Under the pieces are notes generated by a model that worked only from the letters and a program-made list of their open reading frames with translations, was not told the origin of the DNA and ran no database searches. From Norana najaformis (taxonomy: Eukaryota > Annelida > Clitellata > Crassiclitellata > Hormogastridae): 64,000 nt of DNA. Location of the stretch: positions 18,280,204 to 18,344,203 of the forward strand of contig OZ029921.1 of the NCBI GenBank assembly GCA_964023275.1, written 5' to 3'. Shown here piece by piece: positions 21,262 through 31,729 of the stretch; positions within the stretch are counted from its first letter, which is position 1; each line of letters begins with the position of its first letter. The position numbers were made by a program, and so were the translations under genes.

Positions 21262-22150
21262 GTCCCAACGTTTATGTGTGTATTATGTGTGTTTTATGTG
21301 TGTTTTATGTTTAGTCCGAACGGGATGTATGTCATCAGTTCGTTCATCCAGTATTGTTCCCGTTCTAGTCGTTCCTTTCTGTTGTTTGTTTGTTCTATTG
21401 GTAGTATCGTCAAATGGTTTATTGTATGTCCTGTCTCGTTGAAGTGTGTTGCTATCGGTGTGTCGTTTTTCATTTTTATATTATATTTGTGATTAGATAA
21501 TCTTGTTGCTAGTGGTCTACTAGTTTCCCCGACGTATTGTTTCTTACATTTTTGCAGGTAATTAGATAGACTATGTCTCGATTTTTACAGTCTAATTTGT
21601 GTTTTATGTTGTAAGTTCTTCTTGTGTAGGTGCTGGAGAATTGTTTTGCTATCGTTACGTGTTGGCAGGTTTGGCATCCAGCTGAGTTGCATTTCAAGGC
21701 ACCTGTCGTTTGTTTAGATGTATTTGTTGTTTTTCTAGAGTTGTCGTGAGTTAATAATTGTCCCAAGTTTTTATGTTTTGTGTAGGCGGCAATAATTCTA
21801 TAGTCTGTAAAGCCTTCTTTCTTAAGTATTTGTCTCTTCTACTCTCTGATTAAATGTGTGCCTAATGGTGAATATGGAATGACCACTGGTAATAGGATAC
21901 CCCTTTGTGTTTGCTTTTCAGTTTGTTTATGATAGAACCATATGTCCCTTTTAATTTTCCTAAGGATTCTCTTATTGTAGCCTCTTTTTCGTAGGTATTT
22001 AAAGAGGGTAAAGCATGCATTGTCAAAGTCCGATTTGAAGGAGCTGAGTCTTTTGAATCGAAGAACCTGGGATTTTAGAACTCCCCGTGTGGTATGTGGG
22101 GGATGAAAGGAAGCGGTGTGAAGAAGCTGGTGCGTATCCGAGTAGGTATG
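21262..22150 (-). pseudogene. Penelope-like element, RT C-terminus and GIY-YIG endonuclease (broken)
   Basis: Minus-strand translation from 22,150 reads YSDTHQLLHTASFHPPHTTR, then GVLKSQVLRFKRLSSFKSDF, then KYLRKRGYNKRILRKIKRD and VIPYSPLGTHLIRE. This is the C-terminal region of Penelope-like reverse transcriptases. After a TAG at 21,839-21,841 the same frame continues (KRQILKKEGFTDYR) into a CxxxxCxxC segment and IVYLITCK. A one-base shortfall in the T run at 21,549-21,553 then shifts the frame; the next frame holds YVGETSRPLATR, THFNETGHTINHL and ERLEREQYWMNEL. This is the GIY-YIG nuclease domain with its Arg and Glu. The element is 5'-truncated and dead. It lies in the gap between duplication copies A and B. 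Confidence 0.85.
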
Positions 22151-22224
22151 AGTCGTTGGAGAGTGAGTAGCTGGCGAATGTAAAGGGCTTGAGAAATTTG
22201 AACGGCACAGGAAGATTGCACGAA

Positions 22225-22250
22225 GTTCCAGTTTACCCCCCCCCCCAGCT
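22225..22250. repeat. Poly-C run
   Basis: About 12 consecutive C residues near 22,236-22,248, a probable length-variable homopolymer. Confidence 0.8.
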
Positions 22251-22375
22251 TGAACTCCTATGCAGAACCAACAGGCAAATCTGGCAAAACCAGGAGTCAA
22301 GATAAATTGGGATACATTGATTATCATACACTGAGGTACACTACGGCTAATTAATGTATGCATTCTTCGAAACAT

Positions 22376-23002
22376 GCTTTTAAACAGACTCCAGTAAGCT
22401 TTAAAATAATTGTGAGGGCTATCAGTTTCCTAGGCCTCTGATTCTTTCTCTAGTTTATTGTGTACATCATCCTTATTGATCACTATAAAATGATCATAAG
22501 AATATAGTTTGGAGATGACGACGTCAATCGTCTTCTTTATGTAGGACACAGCGTCGCTAAACAGAAACTACCTACTGACCTAGTTCGACTAATTTGTGTA
22601 GTAAATAAAGTCGTGATACAATTTAAGGCCTACCGATGAAATCTTGTAAACGTCTTTCTGGAGCTGTGTACAGAAAAATAAAAGAAGCTCGTAGGGTTGG
22701 GGTTGTAGCCAAGCGGGCATTCAGCATTTAAAAGTATATGACAAAAATGATCCAAAGCATCCCAGATGTAGAAACAGGATGGAGCTCAAGAAAACCGATT
22801 CGTCAGTCATTATCTGCAACTCTGTGCAAAGAAATCCTCGAATCAGCGACAATTGAAATGCATTGAAAACTGCGGATATTCTTCTGATAGACTGCAGTGG
22901 TCTGATGAGGGGAACACTGAATTTGATATTAAGAAGACCATACAGTAGAACTTCCGGAAGAAGAAGTTTACAGTACGTGTTCCTGATGGTCCATTTTAGT
23001 GC
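22376..23002. other. Inter-copy spacer, no gene recognised
   Basis: Unique AT-rich sequence between the Penelope-like remnant and copy B. A 117-codon minus-strand frame crosses the copy B boundary and has no domain. Confidence 0.45.
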
Positions 23003-24048
23003 CAACGGCAATACCAGGCTTAATTTGTTAAACACAGGACCAGTACTGGTAAAATATTTTTTATTATCCTTCAATTCAAAAGAAACAAGAAATCATCAAA
23101 TGTTCACTATCATTGCACACTTAAGAACGGTTAACATATTGACAGAAGCCAGCTAATATATTCTGTAGAAAATTATTCTGTAATCTCATAGTTATTAATT
23201 GTTTTTACAGTGCAAATGGTGACAACTGCTACTTAAGAGGCTGGCTTCGGCGCATAGCTGTAAAGCGCCTTCGAAGGACATGCACTATTGTACAGACAGT
23301 GGCGTACGCGACTTTTTAGGCAGGGACTTAAGTACCTGCAAGAATACAGAAGTCTGGAGCAGCGAGCGTCGAACACGTGAAACCCCTAAAGACTAGTTGT
23401 CTGGGGAAGCCAACGCATACTGAAGCATTCTGTATGAAATTGCGCACAGTTGGGTTAAATGTTTGTGCGACTTTTTTAGCCAAAGGTCCAGTGCCTGGGG
23501 CATCTGAGACAACGAGCGCGAAGACGCGAAGCCCATAACAAGTAAGGGTCTGGAGAACGTCGTAAGCTCTCCCAGGGGTGTCCGGGGTGGAGCCTCAGAA
23601 TCAAATGCATTTTTCCAAAATAAGCAGACCAGGATTGAATAAGTGAAATCGGCCTGGAAAATTCTTTTTATTGTATGATGCTGGTATCCATCCATAGAGG
23701 AAATTCAAGTCATCGATGGAAGTACATCTCAAAATCTCTATGGATTTATACGAATCCCAAAGTTCATGGTCTTGGTCTCATGGGGACCCTAAGTTTTATA
23801 AAAGTCTTATATACTGATTTATATGCTAAATTTACAGGTACAAATATACTGCCGTCAGCAACAAATTCATTAAAAAAATTGTCATGAAAAATAACCGGAC
23901 TTGTTGTCTGATGTTCGAAGCAAACCTAAATTAGTCTCTTTAAACTCCTAACAAAACTGCGATTACTTTCTATGGTGCTATTAACAATGTAAGCTTGGCC
24001 GGTTCTTCATTGGTGGTTCCTGAGGACGCAGTGAGCTGCAAGGACTCG

Positions 24049-24315
24049 CTATAGGATGACACACCAGCCGTCATCAGATTTGACTTGTGCTTGTGCCGTG
24101 GAGTTCGTTCCTAGTCCCCGCGCCATACTTCCACCCCCGTTGCTATTGAAGGCGAAGGCAAAGCTTCCACCATCGCCAGAAGCAGAAGCCTGCGTTCCAC
24201 AATTGGAATTGCTTAACTTGGTGTGTGCTCCGACATCACAAATGTTCCCACCAATGGCCAACTTCTTTTTGTTGGCATCATCGTCTTCGTCGTATCGCGG
24301 CTTAGATGAGCTCAT
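24049..24315 (-). CDS. Small CaaX-box (CVIL) Ala/Gly-rich protein, copy B
   Basis: The translation is identical to 14,402-14,668: 88 residues, acidic N-terminus, KKK, an Ala/Phe/Gly-rich middle and a terminal CVIL prenylation motif with Cys at 85. It lies inside the almost identical part of the duplication, so its identity cannot be used as evidence of selection. If transcribed, the two copies would give the same product. Transcription data or an orthologue would be needed to confirm it is a gene. Confidence 0.5.
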   Translation of the reverse strand: MSSSKPRYDEDDDANKKKLAIGGNICDVGAHTKLSNSNCGTQASASGDGGSFAFAFNSNGGGSMARGLGTNSTAQAQVKSDDGWCVIL

Positions 24316-24747
24316 TATTCAGTCGCTCCCCTATACATACAAAACAATGTCTGAAGCTCACTAGCACGAAAATGCATGTAGGCCTAGTGTAGACTTAATG
24401 CCTATTCCTCAATCCATCACTGGCGAATCTGGAGAGGGCACGCCTTTCACGGTCTTTTCTATTTGACTTTAGGGTAAAGGCATGACCGAGGTGGCCCTAC
24501 TTGATCCACCCTTGCATACTGTTTTGCCTTGTGGCACTGGCTGTCTAGACTCGTTTCAGGAAGGCATTGCCTCCCCTTTCGGGGATCCGCCCGGTCAGCA
24601 CACACACATACACACACCTACACAGACAATGTTGGGCAGCGTTGGCACAATGTTGGACAACATTGGTCCAGCATTGTCTCAGTGTATGTGCTGGCTGGGA
24701 CAAGTCAACATTTTAGAAGTCGCAAAAACAAATTGTGACGAAATATG

Positions 24748-24985
24748 CAGAATATTGATAATAAGAAGAATTTTTATAGCTCGCTAACACGGCCGAGGCC
24801 GAAGAAAAGGGCGCTGTACATAAGTTCAAGCGACAATAGAAAATTAACTACAGTCATACGATAAACAGAATTTAAATAGAAACGTTTTAAGCCCTTTCTT
24901 AAATGTATCCAAGGATGGAGCGGTCTTCACACGGTCGGGAAGAAATGGGGCCTACGGATCTAATCAGTTAAAAAATTTAATGAGC
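24748..24985 (-). mobile_element. Second LINE family remnant, copy B
   Basis: The same C-terminus and hairpin tail as 15,104-15,370, but the (TTA)n tail has shrunk to a few units (AATATTGATAATAAGAAG), and the GGCGCT end has mutated to CGAGCT-like sequence. Confidence 0.75.
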
Positions 24986-25499
24986 GCATGTTTAACCTAT
25001 TGACTTGAATATATGGGAAATTCAATATTTGAGATTTGCGTTCTATTTATACCGACTGTTTGGTTTTGTTGTTTTTCTTCGATTTCCGGTAATTTTTCGG
25101 TTTTCTGCATATTGACCGGTGTCGATTTCAGTTTATCTGAATATCGCAATATCGGTTCGGTGTCGGTTAAACCAACCCACGAATTTTTTATAGTCAATAA
25201 ATTAAACATTTCAATCAGCAGATAAGCCTAATAATAAATGCCAGCAATTTAGAAACTATGATAGGCCTATATGAGCGAAATTACTGCCAACCAACAAGCC
25301 TAACAGGCGTTTAGTTTTTATATGTCATATGTGTCATTATTATTAAATTTATTTGTTTGTGATTTTATTAATTTTTAATAACTTTAAGTGAATTACTTGC
25401 TATCTTACTGTATTACCATACTATTAAATAGCTATAGCTTAGAATTGACAGCGAAGTTGAAAGCATCTTACCAAATTCAGAACAAACGAAAGAAATATT

Positions 25500-27220
25500 T
25501 GTTTTCGCTATGAGTAGCTTGTCATAATGCTTCTGCTAACACAGCTGTGGAGGTTATGAAATTTATGCAGAAGAAAAATCCTACAGACGAGCGCCGCTTA
25601 TCTGAGGTTTTCTGACTAACACCTTGTCCGGCTTTTCCGGAAGCGTTTGAAAACCATTCTGTTCGATTAGTCGTGGTTTTGTGTTATCAGGTAGGGGGCG
25701 TCTGTGAAGAGCTTCTCTTGAGGAGGTGCTAAACAAATTCGCCATTACCAAAAACCATTCAAAAATGAAGTAGAGTAACCTTCCAAAGGGCGTTCACAAT
25801 GACACGCATAAATCAACACGGGTAAAGCAGTAACGCAGGCTGGGGCAGTGAGTGGGACTATAGCAATATTCTGCTCTTCTCTCGCGTTACAAGTATTTTA
25901 CTATTGTGTCATGCTTTTAGTATCTTTGCTATGATTTAAGTGAACAAGTTTCGTTTCTTTCTAGACATGATGAACTTGCCTTAGCCTATCTTATCCAATA
26001 AAAGCCTCAACAATTTTGTCTTCTCTGACTGCTGCAAACAGGCTCTACAACTGTCTACTGTCTACTGAAACCCTAGGAAATGCATCACTACTACATTTAT
26101 GGATATAGCCCAGAGTAAATAAGTAAGTTTGTAGAGTCTATTACTTAAAATTAGGCTTAAAATTAAGTTTAGCAGTTACCACCACATTAGTGCACGCTGT
26201 TAAATTCTGCAGAAGACCTATTGAGCGGTGGTAAGCCATCTTTAGCCTAATCATCAGCCTAAACTGCTTGCATTGGTGATTAGTGGTGGTTATAAAATTG
26301 CAAGCACTCATTTTATGAAAACCTGGCTGACATAAGCCGCGTGGTAATTTTAATAACCAGTCGATAACACGGAATATGACGCAAAAACCATCCATAGTGC
26401 GTACAGAAAGGCACGGGGAAAGATTTATAGTCTTTGGGCACGAGCAGGCCAAGAGTCACGTACGCCCGCATGCACGCCTTAAAGGTTTATGAGCAGAATT
26501 TTTGCAGTCCTCTTACTTTCGTTACTCAATGAGAATTGCAGACCATCAAGTTTACTGGTCAAACAGTCTTACTTGTGCATCAGACGACGACGCAGAACAA
26601 CCCTCGGTCAGCAGAACAACTTTCGGTCAGCAGAAGGTACGTGCAATATAAAATCTTCGAATATAATGGACACGAGGAAACGGAAACGCAGGGAAACGTG
26701 TTGCTCCTTAACAGTCAACCTCAACTCAAGACTTGCAGTTTTAGGACTATGTTGATATATGCTGCTCTACTACTACAGGTTTTCTCTCTATTCATATAAT
26801 TCTGCCTAACTGCATTGTAAAAATTAGTTTAAAATGAAATGTTCGCTCGTATAGGGGATGTTTTCTTAAAACTTGAGGCTTAAATGAATTATGATTTCTA
26901 AAGTAAAATTTCCTTGTGATAATAAGCCTAATCTTTGAATGCGATGTTTGGCAACATCCAGTACAGATGCCGCACATACATATACATGTAGGGGGCCTAC
27001 TGTCTGGTCTGCTAAAGCCCTCCAAATAGGGATTACAGCTGGAGATCCTGAGTCGAGACGTTCTTCTTAACACTGTGCGATCAGTTGAACTGTGTGAAAA
27101 TCAGATCTGAATCCTTCAAACTGTCGGCTAAGACGAATCGTGAATGAATTATGATCTAATGAGATAAGATGGATGGACGAATTCGGCCAGATATGGATGC
27201 TTTGTCTTCGCAAAGTATCC
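25500..27220. other. Diverged part of copy B, no gene recognised
   Basis: This is the counterpart of about 16,720-18,420 in copy A. It is alignable by eye but carries numerous indels and no frame with a domain. Confidence 0.5.
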
Positions 27221-27387
27221 AGCTGTAGCCAATTTCTGGTTTTAAAATGAATTGATCGTCGGACTGGTCACTCATGGAGTCCCTTTTGCCATGCGAATCA
27301 CGAACTCCATCACTGAGACTGGGTCGGTCTCTTCTCTGAATGTGGCTGTTATGTTGAGATATCAAGTAGAGCGCTAGATAGGACATT

Positions 27388-27560
27388 TAACTCGCTTCTT
27401 CCTGGTATCACAAAATCAAATATGCAGAAACTCCAGAGAGTCCAGAACTCTTTGGCTAGAGTCAAATTGATACATCTTGATAGGAGCATGTAAGCCAGGG
27501 CTGTGCTTAAATCATTCCATTAGCTTCCCATTCCGCAAAAGATCTGTTTCATTTTGTGAC
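27388..27560 (+). pseudogene. CR1/L2-like LINE internal fragment, present only in copy B
   Basis: The plus-strand translation reads LLPGITKSNMQKLQRVQNSL then ARVK, followed after a stop by AVLKSFH.LPIPQKI. This corresponds to the 'QLQRVQNSLAR...VLKSLHWLPI' block of CR1/L2 reverse transcriptases. Copy A lacks it, so it may have inserted after the duplication. Confidence 0.75.
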
Positions 27561-27589
27561 TGATAGTATATTAAACAGTGTATTGTAAT

Positions 27590-28520
27590 CGCAATCGTAG
27601 ACTCGAAATTTCTACAGCGCCCAAAGAAAGCTAAGTCGCTGGAACCGGCTTATTCACAGGCGCTCAGTTAAAACAAAATCGATAAGCAGGTAAGGTCAGA
27701 TTCAGTTCCAGGTAAGATCCACGGATCAGGTAGGCAGACAGTCAGATGGCTACTGTAGCTAAGGCGGTTTTTGAATTGGAGCGGAGCGACAGATAAAGAG
27801 GAGGTATCAGAATAGGATTTGTGGAATAGGAGTGCTTTCAGTTTTGAGTGAAAGACCTGTGGAGAGAATGCAAGCGGTGAAGTGACGGTGAGTTCGTAGG
27901 ATGGAAATTGTAATTGTCGTAATTCTGGCGGAGTTTATTCCAGAGAGGTGGAACAGCTATGACTCTGACAAATTTTAAGGATGCGGTGACGGAATAGCTG
28001 AACCGTTACGGCGAAGAGGAGCCGGTTGAGAGAAGTGGTTGGATTGTAAATAACTGACGAAGATTGAAGGGTTGGGAGAATTGGATCGTTTTGTAGGTAA
28101 GTGGTAGTCCTTTGTACTCCATTCTTTTGGGTATTTTAAGCCAGTTGAGTGATTTGAGAACAGGTGTGATGTGATGGTATTTGGAGATTTTGGTGATTGC
28201 ACGAGTAAGAGTATTCTGGATAGCTTTAATTCATTTGGGTGGTGTCTATATTTAGAAAAGTGAATTTCAGTTGTCTAATTTGGAATGTACTACGGATGTG
28301 GGGATGGTAGATGTCAAGCACTGGACAAATTCTGAGAAGGTCACGGATATTCATGAAACAGGAGCGGGAAAGAGAATATGAAGTTCTCTTCAAAAGTCAC
28401 ATCTAAATTGAGTGCAGGACAATTAGTATTAAAGGTGTGTGTGGAGGTAGGGAGCAAGAGGGGTCGGAAATTTTGTAGCCAACCACAGTGCTTAAAATCA
28501 ATCTTCATTTACCAGACTTA
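27590..28520 (-). mobile_element. CR1/L2-like LINE remnant, copy B
   Basis: Counterpart of 18,425-19,262. The tail is at 27,590-27,690 (AATTTCTACAGCGCCCAAAG and CACAGGCGCTCAG) and decayed C-terminal coding sequence lies further along the minus strand. It is shared with copy A and therefore older than the duplication. Confidence 0.75.
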
Positions 28521-28674
28521 GCAGTATTCAACTACGACGTCTGATTGACGTTTCTGGTTGTACAGAGAACTGCAGAATTGTTCTTGGTGAACGAGTTTTT
28601 CGCCACCGCGTGTTTAAGGCTTGATCTTATGACTACATGGCTAAGTTTTGAACCCTATGACTGTCTGTTTTAGA

Positions 28675-29280
28675 ATGAATGATGCAGCGCGAAACAAATC
28701 TGACCCAATCTGGACCGGAAGGAGAGACACTGGAGAGGCAGTTCCACGCGACCGTGGAGGCGCAGCCTACGCTGCCTCGGCTGACAGGAATCATCCCTTA
28801 ACGACCACCCTCTACGGAAGAGAGGGCACTGAGACAAAGAGCGTTAATGGGGCGCGCGCTTCCGTGACTGTAACGGACCGACTTACTAAGACTTCGGCCG
28901 CTTCTTCGTTTGGACCGACGGTCACCTTTTCCAACTACGACGGGAGCTGGTCTGGAGCGATGGGAAGCCAGTGTCACACGACAGCAGGTCCAGAGGGAGC
29001 GTCCTCCATGGCATTCGGCTGGCAACAGGCCCAAGCCGTTGCCAGCGCTCGAGGTGAAGGATGCGCCACTGCCGCAGTGGCAACACACAGCAGTGGAGGA
29101 GCAATGGCCAGCGGAACGAATGCCACGGCGTTCTCGTGGAAAGCCAGTCCAGCGACGTGCAGACCGTTGGATCGATTGGCAAGCTTATACAATTTCTTAC
29201 GTCAAAAATTGCCGTATTATACGCCACCCATCGAATCAGCAGGAACTACTAGTCCTATCACTCGTCAGGAAGACAACTGA
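28675..29280 (+). CDS. Ala/Gly-rich exon protein, copy B (function unknown)
   Basis: Paralogue of 19,781-20,422, preceded by the same TGACTGTCTGTTTTAG acceptor. It encodes 201 residues from the provisional ATG. It aligns with copy A without a gap for about 160 residues. By eye about 20 codons differ in amino acid and about 8 silently, close to the neutral ratio of sites, so purifying selection is not obvious, yet no stop or indel has arisen. The Trp and Cys positions of copy A are retained (one extra Cys replaces Tyr near residue 130), as is the alternating AAVATHSSGGAMASGTNATA segment. The tail after the SWKASPA block ends 12 residues earlier than in A. Confidence 0.5.
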   Translation: MNDAARNKSDPIWTGRRDTGEAVPRDRGGAAYAASADRNHPLTTTLYGREGTETKSVNGARASVTVTDRLTKTSAASSFGPTVTFSNYDGSWSGAMGSQCHTTAGPEGASSMAFGWQQAQAVASARGEGCATAAVATHSSGGAMASGTNATAFSWKASPATCRPLDRLASLYNFLRQKLPYYTPPIESAGTTSPITRQEDN

Positions 29281-29734
29281 TTGCAGCATTTTACCACACA
29301 TTACTTCTTTCTCAAGCTGTTGTTATTAATAATTGGCCTTATAGATGAATAATGACCAAGGGTAATGCAACAAAACACGGAATCAGAAATGGACAACGAT
29401 TCTTTATTAAGCAGTAAATGAACAGTGCAAAGTACATTTAGAGCTACTTAAGAGACGCTACAATAGACTATAAACCTCAAGAAAGACAGTGTTTCGTCAC
29501 ATCGACCAGGTTCTTTTCTAAATAACCTGACATACATTATATGCAGGATTTAATTTTCTAGATAGAAGTCTTCATTTATGGACCTATGATATCATTTAGG
29601 TAGAAATTAGATATGATTAGTTGTTATTAGTTTTTTCAGTTTACCTTTCGTCTACTCTCTCTACCTTTCTCTTTCCGGTCAAAGAAAAATAGATGTCAGT
29701 ATGTCTGTTGCTGAGGGATTCCGTTTTTAATCGG

Positions 29735-29780
29735 CCGTGCTATGGCGCTTTATAAATCGTCTTCTTATTATCATGATTAG
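29735..29780 (+). mobile_element. (TTA)n-family LINE 3' tail, copy B
   Basis: CGGCCGTGCTATGGCGCTTT, then AATCGTCTTCTTATTATCATG; counterpart of 20,725-20,778. Confidence 0.65.
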
Positions 29781-29889
29781 GATAGCCTATTATGTGCACA
29801 AATCATCTTGATTTTGATTTTAATTGAGAATTTCGACCAGAAACTGTTCTGTTTCTTAATAAAAAGGAAGTCATTTTATCGATTTCCAG

Positions 29890-30152
29890 TGACCGATTGA
29901 CTAAAATTCCCGAGCAGAACACAAAATGTTTTCAACAGCTAGGACCCTTTCAAGATACGAACACACGCGATCGCCTATTGTCTTTGAAACAAAACATGGC
30001 TCTCTGCCGCATCAGCATGCCGAAGGGGGAACCTTTTCATACTACATGATACATGTTTATTGGGTGACATAAAAAGTTCTTTCGCTGCGAAATATTCTCT
30101 TGCCAGATTCAGTAGATCATCATCAGTTTCCCTCTGAACTGTGCGGTCATGT
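29890..30152 (-). other. Counterpart of candidate minus-strand exon, right edge of copy B
   Basis: The frame through HDRTVQRETDDDLLNLAREY, then FAAKELFMSPNKH and RHADAAESHVLFQRQ, aligns with 20,903-21,181 with one or more frame changes. No known domain. Confidence 0.3.
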
Positions 30153-30880
30153 TCTGTGACAATGCACGTACAATAAGGACTATTCCACATACATTTTCAG
30201 TTTTGTATTAGACCGAACCTTTGCGAGTCGAAAGAAAAAACCGTCCAGCTCAGCAGCACAAGGATAACCTCAGTGCACTATCAGGCACAGAACATATTTA
30301 TTAGAAATATACAATTAATTACTGTTAACAGTAATTCCCTCGAACATTAGAAACGGGAGAGAGGGAGGGAGGGAGTCAGTGCCAATTGTTCTCTTACAGA
30401 TCCGCTGCCTGCGGTGGCCAAATAGTGCGACGTGGGAAACGGTTATTGCACTTCATTGCTAAGTTTATTGGTCCATTGTCCGCGTGAGATGACACGCGTA
30501 TAGAGGCCGACCACAACATCTCTTGATCCGACCGACCATCACAGGAAAGATTCGTTAAAGCCCCTGCCTCAGCAACCGTATTTATAGGCGTTTGCCTATT
30601 TGTGCATGTGCATTTGCGTATCTGTATGTGTGCTTGTATGTCTGCGTGGATAGCCTATAGCTACGTATACGAGATCTGAAGATGTATAGCCGGCCTTTTT
30701 GTTATCGTGAGATTGGCCAGTCGCGCATGCGCTCCGCTGCTGTTTGCATTTCTAATGCTGCACTTGTTCGGGTTCTTTGTTTGCCGAAGTGACCGGACAC
30801 TTGACGAGAAGGCGCCGCTGCAGACAATATTATAGTCACAGGACATTCACTCGAAAAGAACCTTAGATATACATAATATG
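30153..30880. other. No gene recognised
   Basis: Contains a GGGA-rich run near 30,358-30,375. Nothing else supported. Confidence 0.5.
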
Positions 30881-30884
30881 TAAA

Positions 30885-31140
30885 TGAGAATGCAAATCTT
30901 CGAAATTTCTCAGCGCCACACAGAAGCCGCGTCAAGGATACAAGCCTACACTGGCGCTATATCAACTCAAGTCCGCAAGAGCCAGATCAGTCTCGATGCC
31001 AGGTCAGAATTCCGAGTTGCGGGTCGAACCGGGGAGATAGCATGGCGGAACACGTTAATGGTGGTTGGTCATAATGTGGTGCATGAGCTGAAGCAAGATA
31101 GGGAAACTTGGAAAGAAAGTTCGGTTTTCAGTCTTGAGTA
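30885..31140 (-). mobile_element. Diverged LINE C-terminus and hairpin tail
   Basis: AAATTTCTCAGCGCCACACAG and CACTGGCGCTATATC flank a ~45-base loop. Further along, the minus strand reads FYSRLKTELSFQ, resembling FHSKLKTFLFHR of the 8,440-8,830 element. An older member of the same family. Confidence 0.6.
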
Positions 31141-31450
31141 AAATGCTGCAAGAGAAAAACAAGCGGAAGAGTGCTACATATATACTACATATATATGTAA
31201 TATCCTGAGCGAATATTGTTGCTGCTGTGTTGTCAGATAATTACAACGCCTTTTAACTTTAGGGACGAATAAACTTTTATTTATCTATTTTAATTTATTT
31301 ACTTTACTTTATTTATTTAGTTGATTAAAACAAATCTTACGCACTAAAGTCAGTAGTCTGAATCGGAAACAGAGAGAAGTAGACAATTGGACAGTAGGAC
31401 GACATCTGATCGTCTGAATCAAGTGTCACGACAACGTGACGTTTTAAATA

Positions 31451-31538
31451 ATGTCTCATTTGCCAATAATTATTATTATAGCTTGTGCAACTTTAATTTT
31501 CTTTGCGACTTTTTTATTACTCCGCTACACGCAGCCCG
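31451..31538 (+). CDS. Candidate first coding exon with N-terminal membrane anchor (weak)
   Basis: ATG opens a frame of 29 codons, MSHLPIIIIIACATLIFFAT followed by FLLLRYTQP, a strong hydrophobic signal-anchor. It reaches a consensus splice donor CCCG|GTGAGT at 31,539. A TTTTAAATA word precedes the ATG. No matching downstream exon is identified. Sequence after about 31,525 overlaps a dispersed repeat, so the donor may be fortuitous. Confidence 0.25.
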
Positions 31539-31624
31539 GTGAGTTAGATGTTCAAATTCCCACTTTCCTCGAGGTTATGCACGAGTTTGGGGCAAATTCA
31601 GCTAGAAACTACGGGAATCTTAAA

Positions 31625-31728
31625 TGGCGCGATGCCCATTCAAACCAGCAGGAATGGTGAAGGATCTCACTCGATAAATTCATTGCAAAACGAGCAGGGT
31701 CGAGGCCATACGGTTTCTATATAATACC
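31625..31728 (+). repeat. Dispersed repeat 'CGATAAATTCATTG', copy 2
   Basis: ATGCCCATTCAAA, AAGGATCTCACTCGATAAATT and GAGCAGGGTCGAGGCCATACG match 56,694-56,800 in reverse, and in part 16,014-16,075. Confidence 0.85.
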
Positions 31729-31729
31729 C

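Larger units (their letters stand above)
23003..30152. repeat. Segmental duplication, copy B
   Basis: Direct-orientation partner of 13,356-21,185. The left boundary is CAACGGCAATACCAGG in both copies. The 23,003-24,750 part is almost identical to copy A, and the remainder is diverged with indels. Confidence 0.95.
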
